From Stephanodiscus triporus (Eukaryota > Bacillariophyta > Thalassiosirophyceae > Thalassiosirales > Thalassiosiraceae): a stretch of DNA of 14,034 bases. The notes beneath the pieces are model-generated. The model was not told the DNA's origin. It worked only from the letters and a program-made list of their open reading frames with translations, and ran no database searches. Below, piece after piece: positions 1 to 8,550 of the stretch (position 1 is the stretch's first letter; every line of letters starts with the position of its first letter). The stretch spans positions 1 through 14,034 of the forward strand of contig JALLAZ010000556.1 in the NCBI GenBank assembly GCA_036939755.1, given 5' to 3'. Both the position numbers and the translations under genes were made by a program.

Positions 1-123
1 GGTACAGCTGGGCTAAGGCGCGAATATCATGTGAAGTGTTCGCGACGGGTGTGGCGATGGTCCCACCTGCGCTAAAATAATACCTAGGTAGGCTTACTAT
101 TCCCCCTCGCTGTTCATTTTCGT
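1..123. other. 5' flank of the monooxygenase gene
   Basis: This short non-coding leader precedes the first gene. It holds an AT-rich patch and the 7-mer TAGGTAG at 85-91, about 35 bases before the ATG, a word that recurs seven times in the window. No clear TATA box is seen. It probably contains the core promoter and 5' UTR, by position only. Confidence 0.3.
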
Positions 124-1683
124 ATGTACCATACAATGGTGCTGCCCCTGACTGGCCTCATCACCCCACTCACCGCGATCGCCGCCGCGGCATCGCCTCC
201 GGAATCCACCGCCGCCGCCCAACGCGAGGCTTCTTCGATCGTCGTGCGGATAGGCATCATCGGGGGAGGGGCCGCGGGCCTCGCCGCCACCCGCGCCTTC
301 CTCCGCGCCAACGAGGAGAGGGACGACGTTCGATTCGACGTGACGACGCTGGAAGCGCGCGATTCCGTCGGTGGCATTTGGTCGTACGACGAGGACGATC
401 CCTCCGCCGAAACGAGACGGCCGAAGTCTCGTCCGATGTATCGCAACCTCCGAACCAATCTGCCGAGGGAATTAATGGCATTCAGGGAGTTTGCGTGGGG
501 TGGAGACGGCGAGGGGTCCAGCTACGTAACTCACGGGGAGGTGCAGCAATACTTGGAGGATTATGCGAATGAATTCCACCTGACGGATAACATCCGTTTC
601 GGATGTTTGGTGAAAAATTTGAAGGTACTTTCCGATTACGATGGTGATTGTCGTGCGATGAAAGTGGAGAAGGACGAGATCGACGGCGAACCCTGGCCGA
701 AGATATCCTTGGAGTGGACGGACCGAACTACCAATCAATCGTGCCAACAAACCTTCGACGGGGTTAGCATTTGCAACGGCCACTACGCCCTTCCCTCCCG
801 TCCCCCGCTCCTCGGCCTCGAGGGCTTTCCCGGCAGGGTCATCCACGCAGTCGAGTACGACGATCCCAACGACTTCGCCGGACGGACCGTGCTCTGCGTC
901 GGAGCGCGTGCCTCCGGCGGGGACATCGCGCGAGAGGTCGGATCGGTGGCGAATCGCGTGTACTTGAGCGATTCGACTTGCGATCGGAGGGAAGAATTCG
1001 GCAACGTGATCCGGATGCCGCGTACGCGGTCGATAGGTAGCAATGGTGAGGTGCATTTTTCTAACGGAAATGGCGACGAATGGACGGCGGACGACGTTGA
1101 CGTCATCATCCTCTGCTCGGGGTACGACTATTCGTTCCCGTTCATCACGGAGGGTTCGAATCTGGAATTGAAGTCAATTCCCAGTGAGCGGCGCGTCCGA
1201 CCGCTCTACGAGCAACTGTGGCACGCTCGCCATCCGTCCCTGTCCTTCATCGGCCTGCCCCACAGCGTCGTGCCGTTTCCGCTCTTCGAAATCCAATCCG
1301 ACGCCGTGGTTTCTCAATGGACGTCCAAGGCCGGGAGCATCCCGCTCCCTCCCCCGTCGGAAAGGATGGCCGCGGCCGAACGCGACGCGACCGCGGGCGG
1401 CCCCGCGCTGCCGGGACGAGTCTTGGACACGCATTACCTCGGCTCGTTCCAGTGGGACTATTGCAGGAAGTTGGCAAGGATCGGGGGCACGTACGATGAT
1501 TCGATGGAGAATTTTATCGCCACAAACGAGGCGATGTACGATCGCAGTCAAATGGAGAGGACCGGCATGGCCCCGGGAGAGAGGGACCTGTACAGGGAAA
1601 CTCGGTTCCGTAGACTGGACGAACAACGATCGTTCGAAATCCTTTACTCGGAGATAGATCCCTCTAAACTAACGTTACCGTGA
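124..1683 (+). CDS. Flavin-containing monooxygenase (FMO) family protein
   Basis: FMOs use FAD, NADPH and O2 to oxygenate soft nucleophiles (N, S) in small molecules; the substrate here cannot be told. The 519-residue protein has the FAD Rossmann motif GIIGGGAAGLAA (44-55), followed by LEARDSVGGIWSY (76-88), the FMO signature FPGRVIHAVEY (235-245, fitting FxGxxxHxxxY/F), a second, NADP-binding loop GARASGGD (260-267) and the C-terminal CSGYDYSFPF (331-340). Length matches the family, about 450-550. The second loop has Arg where Gly or Ser is usual (GxGxSGxD or GxSxSGxD). The first 28 residues are hydrophobic and Ala/Pro-rich, so a targeting peptide is possible. M5 at 136 is an alternative start; the longer form is given because nothing excludes it. 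No intron is needed. Related N-hydroxylating and Baeyer-Villiger enzymes share parts of this fold, but the FMO signature favours FMO. Confidence 0.9.
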   Translation: MYHTMVLPLTGLITPLTAIAAAASPPESTAAAQREASSIVVRIGIIGGGAAGLAATRAFLRANEERDDVRFDVTTLEARDSVGGIWSYDEDDPSAETRRPKSRPMYRNLRTNLPRELMAFREFAWGGDGEGSSYVTHGEVQQYLEDYANEFHLTDNIRFGCLVKNLKVLSDYDGDCRAMKVEKDEIDGEPWPKISLEWTDRTTNQSCQQTFDGVSICNGHYALPSRPPLLGLEGFPGRVIHAVEYDDPNDFAGRTVLCVGARASGGDIAREVGSVANRVYLSDSTCDRREEFGNVIRMPRTRSIGSNGEVHFSNGNGDEWTADDVDVIILCSGYDYSFPFITEGSNLELKSIPSERRVRPLYEQLWHARHPSLSFIGLPHSVVPFPLFEIQSDAVVSQWTSKAGSIPLPPPSERMAAAERDATAGGPALPGRVLDTHYLGSFQWDYCRKLARIGGTYDDSMENFIATNEAMYDRSQMERTGMAPGERDLYRETRFRRLDEQRSFEILYSEIDPSKLTLP

Positions 1684-1878
1684 ATTTGTAGGGTTTATTT
1701 AAGATTTAGGGTTCAAATGCCACGTCAATCTGATTCGTCTCCGGGTGCTTTGTATGAATGAAAGTATGGCCATTAATCGTGTCGCTGCTCCTCAACGCCT
1801 ACTGTCCCTATTTGTCCCAATGATGAGCCTTGCTGTGGGCCTCATAGAACTCATGTCAACGTCCATATCATTCTGTGT

Positions 1879-1920
1879 CAATCGGTAGGAGCATGGTTTG
1901 CATAACCAATGCTCCGATTG
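1879..1920. repeat. Bulged inverted repeat (hairpin)
   Basis: The arms CAATCGG (1879-1885), AGCAT (1890-1894) and GGTT (1895-1898) pair with AACC (1904-1907), ATGCT (1909-1913) and CCGATTG (1914-1920). This gives 16 base pairs with a 4-base bulge on the left, a 1-base bulge on the right and a 5-base loop TGCAT. It lies about 200 bases past the FMO stop. The function is unknown; it could be a 3' UTR RNA structure or a remnant of a foldback element. Confidence 0.55.
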
Positions 1921-2144
1921 TCAACGTTATGTTACAATGATTACAAGATTTAGTGATTGAGCATGTCTCAAATACAAGGAGCCATGAATCCTGAGGTCAG
2001 GCCATAATTCGTTCCAGCAATTTCGCCATCCATGCCAAGAATGCAAAAAAACGAAACAGAAGGAGCAACTAGTGATGAACAAAATACCTGTTGAGTTTTA
2101 CTTTAGAATTCAACATGATAGAACAAGGACAGGTACTAACCAGC

Positions 2145-2150
2145 AATAAA
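2145..2150 (+). terminator. Possible polyadenylation signal AATAAA (FMO side)
   Basis: A perfect AATAAA lies 462 bases after the FMO stop. That is a long 3' UTR for a compact genome, so the real poly(A) site may be closer to the gene; this is a weak candidate. Confidence 0.15.
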
Positions 2151-2207
2151 TTGTTGATCCTATTTACTTTCCGCACCAGAATGTTATTCCTCAATGTTGG
2201 TGTATTG

Positions 2208-2213
2208 TTTATT
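2208..2213 (-). terminator. Possible polyadenylation signal for prolyl-tRNA synthetase
   Basis: AATAAA on the minus strand lies about 160 bases downstream of the synthetase stop, a plausible distance for a 3' UTR end. Support is the hexamer and its position only. Confidence 0.25.
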
Positions 2214-2370
2214 GCGGTTGGGGTCATTCTTACATTTTTCAGTCACTTGCCTCGCAGCACAGCGTCACAGACCTTGGCATAATGTGCATGTTCGCAACGC
2301 AGTCTCTTGACCTGAAAATGAAGACGAAATATCCCATCCAACCATCTACTTACGAGGCGTGCTCAATTTC

Positions 2371-4590
2371 TTAGTAGGACCGTCCCCAAAGAATCCAGCA
2401 CGTGGCTGGCAAGCCGCTGGCGATGCACTTCGTGCCCTCCTCGAGCTCCGGCTGTTCGAACGGGATGCAAAGCGTCTTCGCCGCGACGCTTGTTGCCGCC
2501 GTCGCGGCCTCCCCATCCTCGCCACGACTGGTCAAGCTCTCCTCTCGGCTCTTATCCTTCACCCACTCCTCCCAGTCCGTGTGCGTCCCTCCGCACCACG
2601 GCGTCAGTACCAGGTTGTGAAGTTCGAGGTTCGGAACGAAGTCCTTCCATTCCGTCACCCTCACGAGGTGGTCGTCGCGGAATTCCCTGGCCCGGGCGAG
2701 CATGTTCCCCTGGACCTCGTCCAACTTGCCCAACACGGACCCGGCGAGGTCGTCGAAATTCACGTCGACCTTCTCGCCCCCGAATCGCACGACCATGCGC
2801 ACCTGTCGATTCTCGAGGTCGCGCGGGCCGACCTCGACGCGTATCGGCACGCCCTTCTGCTCCCAGTGCGCGTATTTCCACCCGGGGTTGTAAATGTCCC
2901 GATCGTCGAGCTTGCATCGCACGTCCCGTCCCTCGAGGACCTTCAGTACCTCGTCGCAGTACGACGAGAGGGTGGAGAGGGGACAGTGCTTGCTCACGAT
3001 GGGGACGATGACCACCTGCAGGGGCGCGACGCGCGGGGGCAGCACGAGGCCGGTGTCGTCCCCGTGGACCATGACCATCACCCCGATGGTACGCGTGGTC
3101 AGCCCCCACGACGTCTGCCACGCCAGCTGGGTCTCCCCCCTCTCGTCCTGGTAGTTGATGTCGAACATCCTCGCGAAGTTCTGGCCGAGGTGGTGACTCG
3201 TCGCGCCCTGTATGGCGCGGCCGCTCACGGGGATGTATGCCTCGACGGTGGTGGTGGTGTGCCCGCCCGCGAACTTCTCCTTCTCGGTCTTGTACCCGGG
3301 TATGACCGGCACCGCCAGCAGCTCCTCGTACACCCTCCTGTACAGGTCCAGGGCCTGCCGGACCATGACGTTCGCGTCGTCGAAGCTCGCGTGGGCCGTG
3401 TGTCCCTCCTGCCAGAGGAATTCCCGCGTCCGGAGGAACGGAGTGGGATCCTTGAACTCCCACCGTACGACGTTGCTCCACTGGTTCAGCTTGAGGGGGA
3501 GGTCGCGATGGCTGCGTATCCAGTCGGCGAACGCCGGGTACATGATGGTCTCGGACGTCGGCCGGACGGCGATGGGCGCCGCCAGGTCTCCGTCGCCGCT
3601 CTTGGTCACCCACGCCACCTCCGGCGCGAAGCCCTCGACGTGGTCCTTCTCCTTCTCGAGTCGGTCCCTCGACACGAACATCGGGAAGTACGAATTCTCG
3701 ACGCCCAACTTGCGTATCTGCACGTTGAACCAATCCTGTATGAGCTCCCATATTTTGTAACTCCACGGGCGCAGGATGTAGCATCCCGAGATGTCGTAGT
3801 ATGATATCATCTCGGAGAGCACGATGACGTCGGTGTACCACATGGCGAAGTTCTCGGACTTGGACCACTTGAGCGCGAGCTGCGTCTCCCCCTTCTTCGT
3901 CTGCTTCTTGTCCTTGTTCGCGGCCTTGGGCGCGTCCTTGGGCTTGGGGGGTATCGTCGGCTTGGACTTATGCGGAGGCTGATGCGCGGGGGTGGAGGGA
4001 ATGGGCGGCGCGTCTCCCCTCTTCGGGAAGGACAGCAGCACGGGTTCCACCCCGACCTCCTTTAGGAATTTCATCATGTCCGACGGCGCCAGCGCCGTGC
4101 TCGCGTCGTTCCGCATGGGGTGGGAATGCACCCTGTCTTTCGTCAGGAACGCCTCATCGAGGACCAGCCTGACGTCCTTGTCGGCGTTGTTCATCGCCGA
4201 GAGGGGACCGACGCACCCCCTCGTGCACCCCAGCTTCTCGAGCAGGGTCGCCTCGTCGGCGAGTCGGAGGTTCGCCTTCCCCTCGAGCTTGAGCATTTTG
4301 GCCAATTCCTTGGTGTCGACTTCGGCGTCGGTGCACGCCGAGACGAGTATGAGGCCGTGCTTCTTGTCCTTGAAGAGGAGGTTCTTGGTGTGAGTCTCGG
4401 AGCCGCCGTCGGGGCCACCGCCGGGGAGGGGGACGTTCGCGACGAGCTCCTCGGCGGTCGTGGACGGGGCGTGGGAGTAGGTGGCGTGGGGGATGGAGAG
4501 GGCGTCCAGCCTTTGGATTATCGGGTTCGAGGAGAAGTCCATCGCGACGGCGGCTTCGGCGCTCGATTTCATGTCGGAAAAGTCCTCCAT
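2371..4590 (-). CDS. Prolyl-tRNA synthetase, cytosolic eukaryote/archaeal type, with fused YbaK-like editing domain
   Basis: It charges tRNA-Pro with proline for cytosolic translation; no organelle leader is visible. The 739-residue protein begins with a YbaK/ProXp-ala-like domain (about 22-190; HTKNLLF at 67-73, GPLSAMNNAD at 128-137, HPMRNDAST at 157-165), which in the family removes alanine wrongly attached to tRNA-Pro. A Lys/Pro-rich linker (about 195-235) leads to the class II core: FPMFVSRDRLEKEKDHVEGF (302-321), RPTSE (343-347), motif 2 RWEFKDPTPFLRTREF (376-391), TSHHLGQNFARMFD (464-477) and motif 3 around GLTTRTIGVMVMVHGDD (496-512). The anticodon-binding domain (about 525-625) is followed by a C-terminal domain ending in GRSY, as in human EPRS. 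In that last domain only C666 and C722 of the usual four zinc cysteines are kept. Length is close to the apicomplexan fused enzyme. Single exon; it shares a 267-base promoter region with the divergent gene on the plus strand. Confidence 0.95.
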   Translation of the reverse strand: MEDFSDMKSSAEAAVAMDFSSNPIIQRLDALSIPHATYSHAPSTTAEELVANVPLPGGGPDGGSETHTKNLLFKDKKHGLILVSACTDAEVDTKELAKMLKLEGKANLRLADEATLLEKLGCTRGCVGPLSAMNNADKDVRLVLDEAFLTKDRVHSHPMRNDASTALAPSDMMKFLKEVGVEPVLLSFPKRGDAPPIPSTPAHQPPHKSKPTIPPKPKDAPKAANKDKKQTKKGETQLALKWSKSENFAMWYTDVIVLSEMISYYDISGCYILRPWSYKIWELIQDWFNVQIRKLGVENSYFPMFVSRDRLEKEKDHVEGFAPEVAWVTKSGDGDLAAPIAVRPTSETIMYPAFADWIRSHRDLPLKLNQWSNVVRWEFKDPTPFLRTREFLWQEGHTAHASFDDANVMVRQALDLYRRVYEELLAVPVIPGYKTEKEKFAGGHTTTTVEAYIPVSGRAIQGATSHHLGQNFARMFDINYQDERGETQLAWQTSWGLTTRTIGVMVMVHGDDTGLVLPPRVAPLQVVIVPIVSKHCPLSTLSSYCDEVLKVLEGRDVRCKLDDRDIYNPGWKYAHWEQKGVPIRVEVGPRDLENRQVRMVVRFGGEKVDVNFDDLAGSVLGKLDEVQGNMLARAREFRDDHLVRVTEWKDFVPNLELHNLVLTPWCGGTHTDWEEWVKDKSREESLTSRGEDGEAATAATSVAAKTLCIPFEQPELEEGTKCIASGLPATCWILWGRSY

Positions 4591-4857
4591 TTTCGTTCGG
4601 CCGTTCTAGGTAATGTTAGTTAAATAGTACCTTTGGCCTGGCTGGCTGTCATTTTTGGATGGGGACGCGAGGTAGTAGGCGGCCGAACGTCGTCGGTCAC
4701 GATAATCCACGTGGAAGGTTCTTTTTTACGATAGGTAGGAGTGTATGAACGAAGGTAAAGGGCCCGCGCGCGCCCGCCCCGCCGCCCTGTTCTCCATTTC
4801 GAGCGCGCCAAAAATGGCAGAACGGGGAAGCTAAGCGTTCGCAGAACGGGAAGCGCC
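4591..4857. promoter_or_regulatory. Divergent promoter region between prolyl-tRNA synthetase and TMEM184-like gene
   Basis: Only 267 bases separate the two outward-facing ATGs, so both core promoters must lie here. The stretch includes TAGGTAG (4732-4738), a T6 run (4722-4727) and a CpG-rich half towards the plus-strand gene. No standard TATA box is clear. A shared bidirectional promoter is inferred from layout. Confidence 0.5.
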
Positions 4858-6660
4858 ATGTTCGCCCACCCCCCCCTCAACGAAGAATCATCGACGTCGC
4901 CACGACCGGGCGGCGGCTCAAACTATCTGTCCTGTGCGGGACGATGTCTCAACGTCGGGGCGATTGGCGCGCTCAGCGTCGTCTCGGCGCTGTTGTTCGT
5001 TCAACTGCAGGCCGTGTCGATGCGCGTGGCCTCGGAACAGCGTCAGATAGACGAACTAAGGGAGTGCGTTACATGAATGCCATGATCGTGCGTGGTTTTT
5101 TCCGCTTGTTAATGATAATATACGAGAGATTTGGGGGCACTCTAAACTACGACGCCACAGCATGATTTTATTTCTCTCATGTCGTGTTCGTTCGTATGCG
5201 TTCATTAGACAGATCGAGTCGTCGAACGTTGAAATTACGCAACAAGTGGAGAAGCAGCACGATCTGACGATTATCAATATAGCCGGCACCTTCACTCTCC
5301 TGTCGTGTATTGTGACGATGTTCCATATGACGGCCCACCTGAGAAAGATGAATCAGCCATTCGTTCAGAGGAAAATCATGGCGATCCTGTGGATGGTAAG
5401 ACGACGAAGATGTCTAGTGAAAAAATCGTGTATCGATCATGTCACCCTAAAGAGTTGTATCTGTGTTGTTGTTGTTGTTGTTATTGTTATTGTTATTGTT
5501 GTGTTGTTGTCAGTCTCCCATCTATGGAGTCACATCCTTCCTTAGCTTGGTCCTCCCCCCCAGTGGTGAGCCGTATCTGGGTATATTGAAGGACTTCTAC
5601 GAGAGTTACGTGATATATCAGTTCCTGAGCTTTCTGATAGCGGTCATGGGCAGGGGAGACAGGGAGGCAGTCGTTGCATCGCTCGCGCGCCACGTAGATC
5701 ACCTCAAGCCTCCGTATAAGTTTCTGTATTGCCTGTTCCACCCTCGACCCGAGGAGAGCGACGAGGCCATGGCGAATGCCGTCTTGTTGGAGTGTCAATT
5801 TTTGGCGATGCAATTCGTTTTCTTTAAGCCCGCCACCGCCATTGTCAGCTTCGTGCTGGAGGTGGTCGGCGCGAGTAGCAACGGTAGCGGGGATAATAAA
5901 TGGGCTTACTTCTACTCACCCCGGTTCTTCGTGATCGTGATTGAAAATATCTCTGTGTTCCTCGCATTCTCGGGGCTGTTAAAGGTAAGGTCCAAGTCAT
6001 GTTCTCGTTTGATTTACTCCAATCGGATTTGCGCCTATCCCCTTTGTTTAATATTCGTTTGGGTACTTCAGTTCTATCACGCAGTAAGAGAGGACCTTGC
6101 TTGGTGAGTGTTGATGTCCATGTTTGGTGATTGTTCTCGACCAAACTCTCACTTATGTATTTGTTAGGTGTCAACCTTTCGCAAAATTCATGACAATTAA
6201 GGGGGTTGTATTCATGACGTTTTGGCAGAGTTTGGTGATAAATATTATTTTCCATGCGAATGAAGAGAGCTCCGGAAATGCAAGCAACGATAACGACGAC
6301 TCTACCTTAGACTCTGCCTCCAGTATTCACTCGGCAAGTTACATCCAACATGTCCTCATTTGCATGGAGATGCTTCTATTCTCGGCCGCTCATTGGTGTG
6401 TCTTCCCCGCGGAAGAATGGGAGGACGGATACAAAATGAAATTCTACCAAGGCCCCGGCTTCGGGTTCAAGGACTTTGCATCCGATGTCAACTTGATTAT
6501 CGACAGCGGGAAAAGATCGATGCAGGCACGACGAGGGAAGAAGACTGATGTATGTGATTCTTCTGTGACGCAAGATTCAAATGGAACGACCACTTTCGGG
6601 AGCATGGGTGAAACTGGTGAGAATGGATTCGAATCGCTTGAAATCACTTCATTGGTATAA
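4858..6660 (+). CDS. TMEM184 / organic solute transporter alpha (OST-alpha) family membrane protein, five exons
   Basis: My model has exons at 4858-5063, 5209-5395, 5514-5984, 6072-6103 and 6168-6660, giving 462 residues. All four introns are GT-AG (145, 118, 87 and 64 bases; donors GTGCGT, GTAAGA, GTAAGG, GTGAGT) and the phases agree. Family hallmarks cross the junctions: QRKIMAILWM then SPIYGVTSFLSLV (about 122-143), YESYVIYQFLSFLIA (160-174), KFMTIKGVVFMTFWQ (305-319) and EMLLFSAAHWCVFP (366-379). About seven core membrane segments follow an extra N-terminal one (33-53), which is joined to the core by a charged, heptad-like stretch (54-87). The C-tail is Ser/Thr/Gly-rich. Members transport solutes or act in vesicle membranes; the substrate here is unknown. 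Intron 2 is rich in TTG repeats, intron 3 is in frame without stops, and exon 4 is only 32 bases. Exon 1 is the least certain part. Confidence 0.85.
5463..5511 (+). repeat. TTG-rich microsatellite inside intron 2
   Basis: About 49 bases of imperfect (TTG)n with TTA interruptions end just before the acceptor CAG at 5511-5513. It replaces a normal pyrimidine tract as U/G-rich sequence. As a frame it encodes only Cys or Leu runs, so it is not coding. Confidence 0.75.
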
Positions 6661-6958
6661 GACAAGTGCCGATTTCCTTTCACTGATTTTCTCGATTGGT
6701 TTCTCGACGCCGCCAGAGCAACTTGCACGAGGAATTATCTAGTCCGTCGAGAAACGTGACCATAGGCATATTTACTGAGATATGGATTGGACAGCAGTTT
6801 GTCTGTCACTGAACATCGTGTGCAGCATTTTGAATATTATATCAGATAAAATATACACAAAGTTAAGTTGTTTGTATATGTAGGATTAGGTTATTCTTTT
6901 CATGTGTGTCTTCGCTGACCTTTCCTATCTGCATTTCTAATAATTGCCCCAAAGAAGA
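6661..6958. other. Convergent 3' untranslated region
   Basis: This 298-base AT-rich gap lies between the stops of the TMEM184-like gene and the NAD kinase gene, which face each other. No exact AATAAA is seen on either strand; GATAAA occurs near 6844. No gene or RNA structure is evident. Confidence 0.4.
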
Positions 6959-8550
6959 TCAATCCCACCTTGAATACAGAGCCAAAGGCGGAGCTTTCGA
7001 ATTGATCAATATTTCATCGCCTAATTCTAGGTTGTGAATCATGTGGGAACCATCGATGAATATTCTGCCTATCGTACGATATGATTGTCGAAGCATAGAA
7101 ATTAAGGAAGACACCAGCAAAAACAAATATCGGTATTTAGAGAAAGCAGCATTTGCACCACAAAACAAGCTGCAGGCCTTACCCTTTTGTGAGTTCCATC
7201 TCAAATGCAGATTCTGATTTTTTTCAAGCATTCCATTATCGAGGTTTCTGATTTCGTCTTTGTTAGGGCTGTTTTCAATCATGTGCTCTCGGATCAAGTA
7301 TTGTAAATCGGAGCTGGACTCATCCATTGGCCTCCCCCCCGCTGCCTTCATTGCAGCTGATGCACCGGTCCCGGTACAAATCCAAATACCTGATGAACAT
7401 CAGAGAAGGGAAGAGATAAGCAATGCAGGGGAGATGGGCAGGGGAGGATGCTCGATTACAGAGGCGTGTCAGGTCTTATAAGTATTCATACCTGATGACC
7501 ATACATTCAAAGAATTTTGCACATCATAGGGCCTTCCTCCAAATCTGGTGACCGTGCCATATGGGCTGACTGGCAAAGGCTCATTCAAGCTGCTCCTCAA
7601 CTTCCCGGCTGGTGTCACACCACTAACCCCACGGGGATCCAATGCAATTTCTTTCAACCAACCCATCCTGAAGCGACTGACTGCAGCTGGGCTTGGGTTT
7701 GCAATCAATAAATCATTCAACGCCGGCACAAGATGTGTTTCGGAGAATGTTGACTTCACTATACACTGAATTCTAGCACGAGTACTGAGTTTACCACCAC
7801 CAAAGAGAACCTGTGGGACTTTTTCCTTCATATCCAGTGCAGTGATTGAACAAAGCGCGCCGTGGGATCTGACAGGGACAAAAGTTAATTTAGTTGACTG
7901 AGGTAAAAATGCAGGTTCAAACAAAATCAAAGCGAAAAAACCTTCACTTTACCTTCGTTCATCTTTATCTTTCTTCTTCACAAGTCTACGGATCATCGGG
8001 AATCACAAGTGAGAAATATTTTCCCCTTGTATCAACGAAACAATAAGCAACAATAAACACACTCACTTGTCCTCTTCACTTATCGGGTCGGAATTAATCC
8101 CTAGTAACGGAATTGTCCCATGATCCAAGAAATGCGCTGCGCTCAGGACCGTCCCATCTCCTCCAATCGCAATCATCAGATCCACGTCGGTCAGGTGTTG
8201 CCTATCCAGCTCTACGCGGTTTACGCACGAAAACGCGACGTTGTTGGCCTTGAGGATGGAGAGGAGGGTTTCGACGCATTCCTTGTGGGAATGATAGCGC
8301 GACTCGAGACGCTTCCATCGGAGAGCTTTCGGCGCTTGTCCACGCAACTTGAGCTGAGGATGTCGTTGTGTAAAATTTAGGGGAACAAAATGTGATAAGA
8401 GCACGATGATAATAATTAAGGGGTTGAACTTGTTTTCCCCCTCCATGAACCAGATCAACTCGAAAACGCGAAACAAACCTGAGAATACTCTTCATAGGCT
8501 GTCTGTTTTATAACGACCAAGAGGCGGCGGAAGAACGGGCCCGAGGACAT
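6959..8550 (-). CDS. NAD kinase, NADK2/NADK3-like, five exons
   Basis: It phosphorylates NAD(H) to NADP(H). My model, in transcript order, has exons 8550-8479, 8353-8067, 7868-7492, 7389-7183 and 7068-6959, giving 350 residues. Introns are 125, 198, 102 and 114 bases, all GT-AG with matching phases (donors GTTTGT, GTGAGT, GTATGA, GTAAGG). Family signatures are AIGGDGTVLSAAHFLD (86-101), GINSDP (109-114), ALNDLLIANPSPAAVSRF (169-186), WICTGTGASAAM (248-259), which spans an intron, and GRIFIDGSH near residue 310, which also spans one. The NDLLIANPSPAAVSRF and GASAAMKAAGG segments resemble the plant NADK3 and mitochondrial NADK2 group rather than classical NADK1. The start is fixed by an in-frame TAA five codons upstream of ATG 8550. 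The N-terminus is short, with FFRRLL but no clear transit peptide. Intron 4 is a multiple of three without stops. The gene is more AT-rich than its neighbours. Confidence 0.9.

Larger units (their letters stand above)
1684..2370. other. Intergenic region between two convergent 3' ends
   Basis: This 687-base stretch separates the FMO stop from the prolyl-tRNA synthetase stop, so it should hold both 3' UTRs. It is clearly more AT-rich than the flanking coding sequence. It carries a bulged hairpin (1879-1920), an AATAAA on the plus strand (2145-2150) and an AATAAA on the minus strand (2208-2213 read in reverse). A 63-codon plus-strand frame at 2091-2282 has no recognisable content and is not called. 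I see no tRNA fold. Confidence 0.5.

Noticed and set aside
472..1056. 194-codon minus-strand frame inside the FMO gene
   Set aside because: It is antisense to FMO motifs, and no family is recognised.
1815..1990. Possible C/D-box snoRNA (ATGATGA near 1819, CTGA later)
   Set aside because: Box spacing is wrong and there are no flanking pairing stems, so it is not supported.
2091..2282. 63-codon plus-strand frame between FMO and the synthetase gene
   Set aside because: It lies in AT-rich 3' flank, with hydrophobic, unconserved-looking content and no supporting signals.
2359..3804. 481-codon plus-strand open frame opposite prolyl-tRNA synthetase
   Set aside because: It is antisense to strongly conserved synthetase motifs. 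The frame is open because the GC-rich codon choice of the real gene avoids reverse-strand stops. Its protein is Arg/Val/Leu/His-rich without domains.
2552..3868. 438-codon minus-strand frame inside prolyl-tRNA synthetase
   Set aside because: It is a shifted frame of the same gene, with Arg/Gly/Pro-rich low-information sequence. The other frame carries all family motifs.
5463..5512. Leu-run start of an open frame ([10 protein letters not shown])
   Set aside because: It is the TTG microsatellite within intron 2; the true exon starts at 5514 after CAG.
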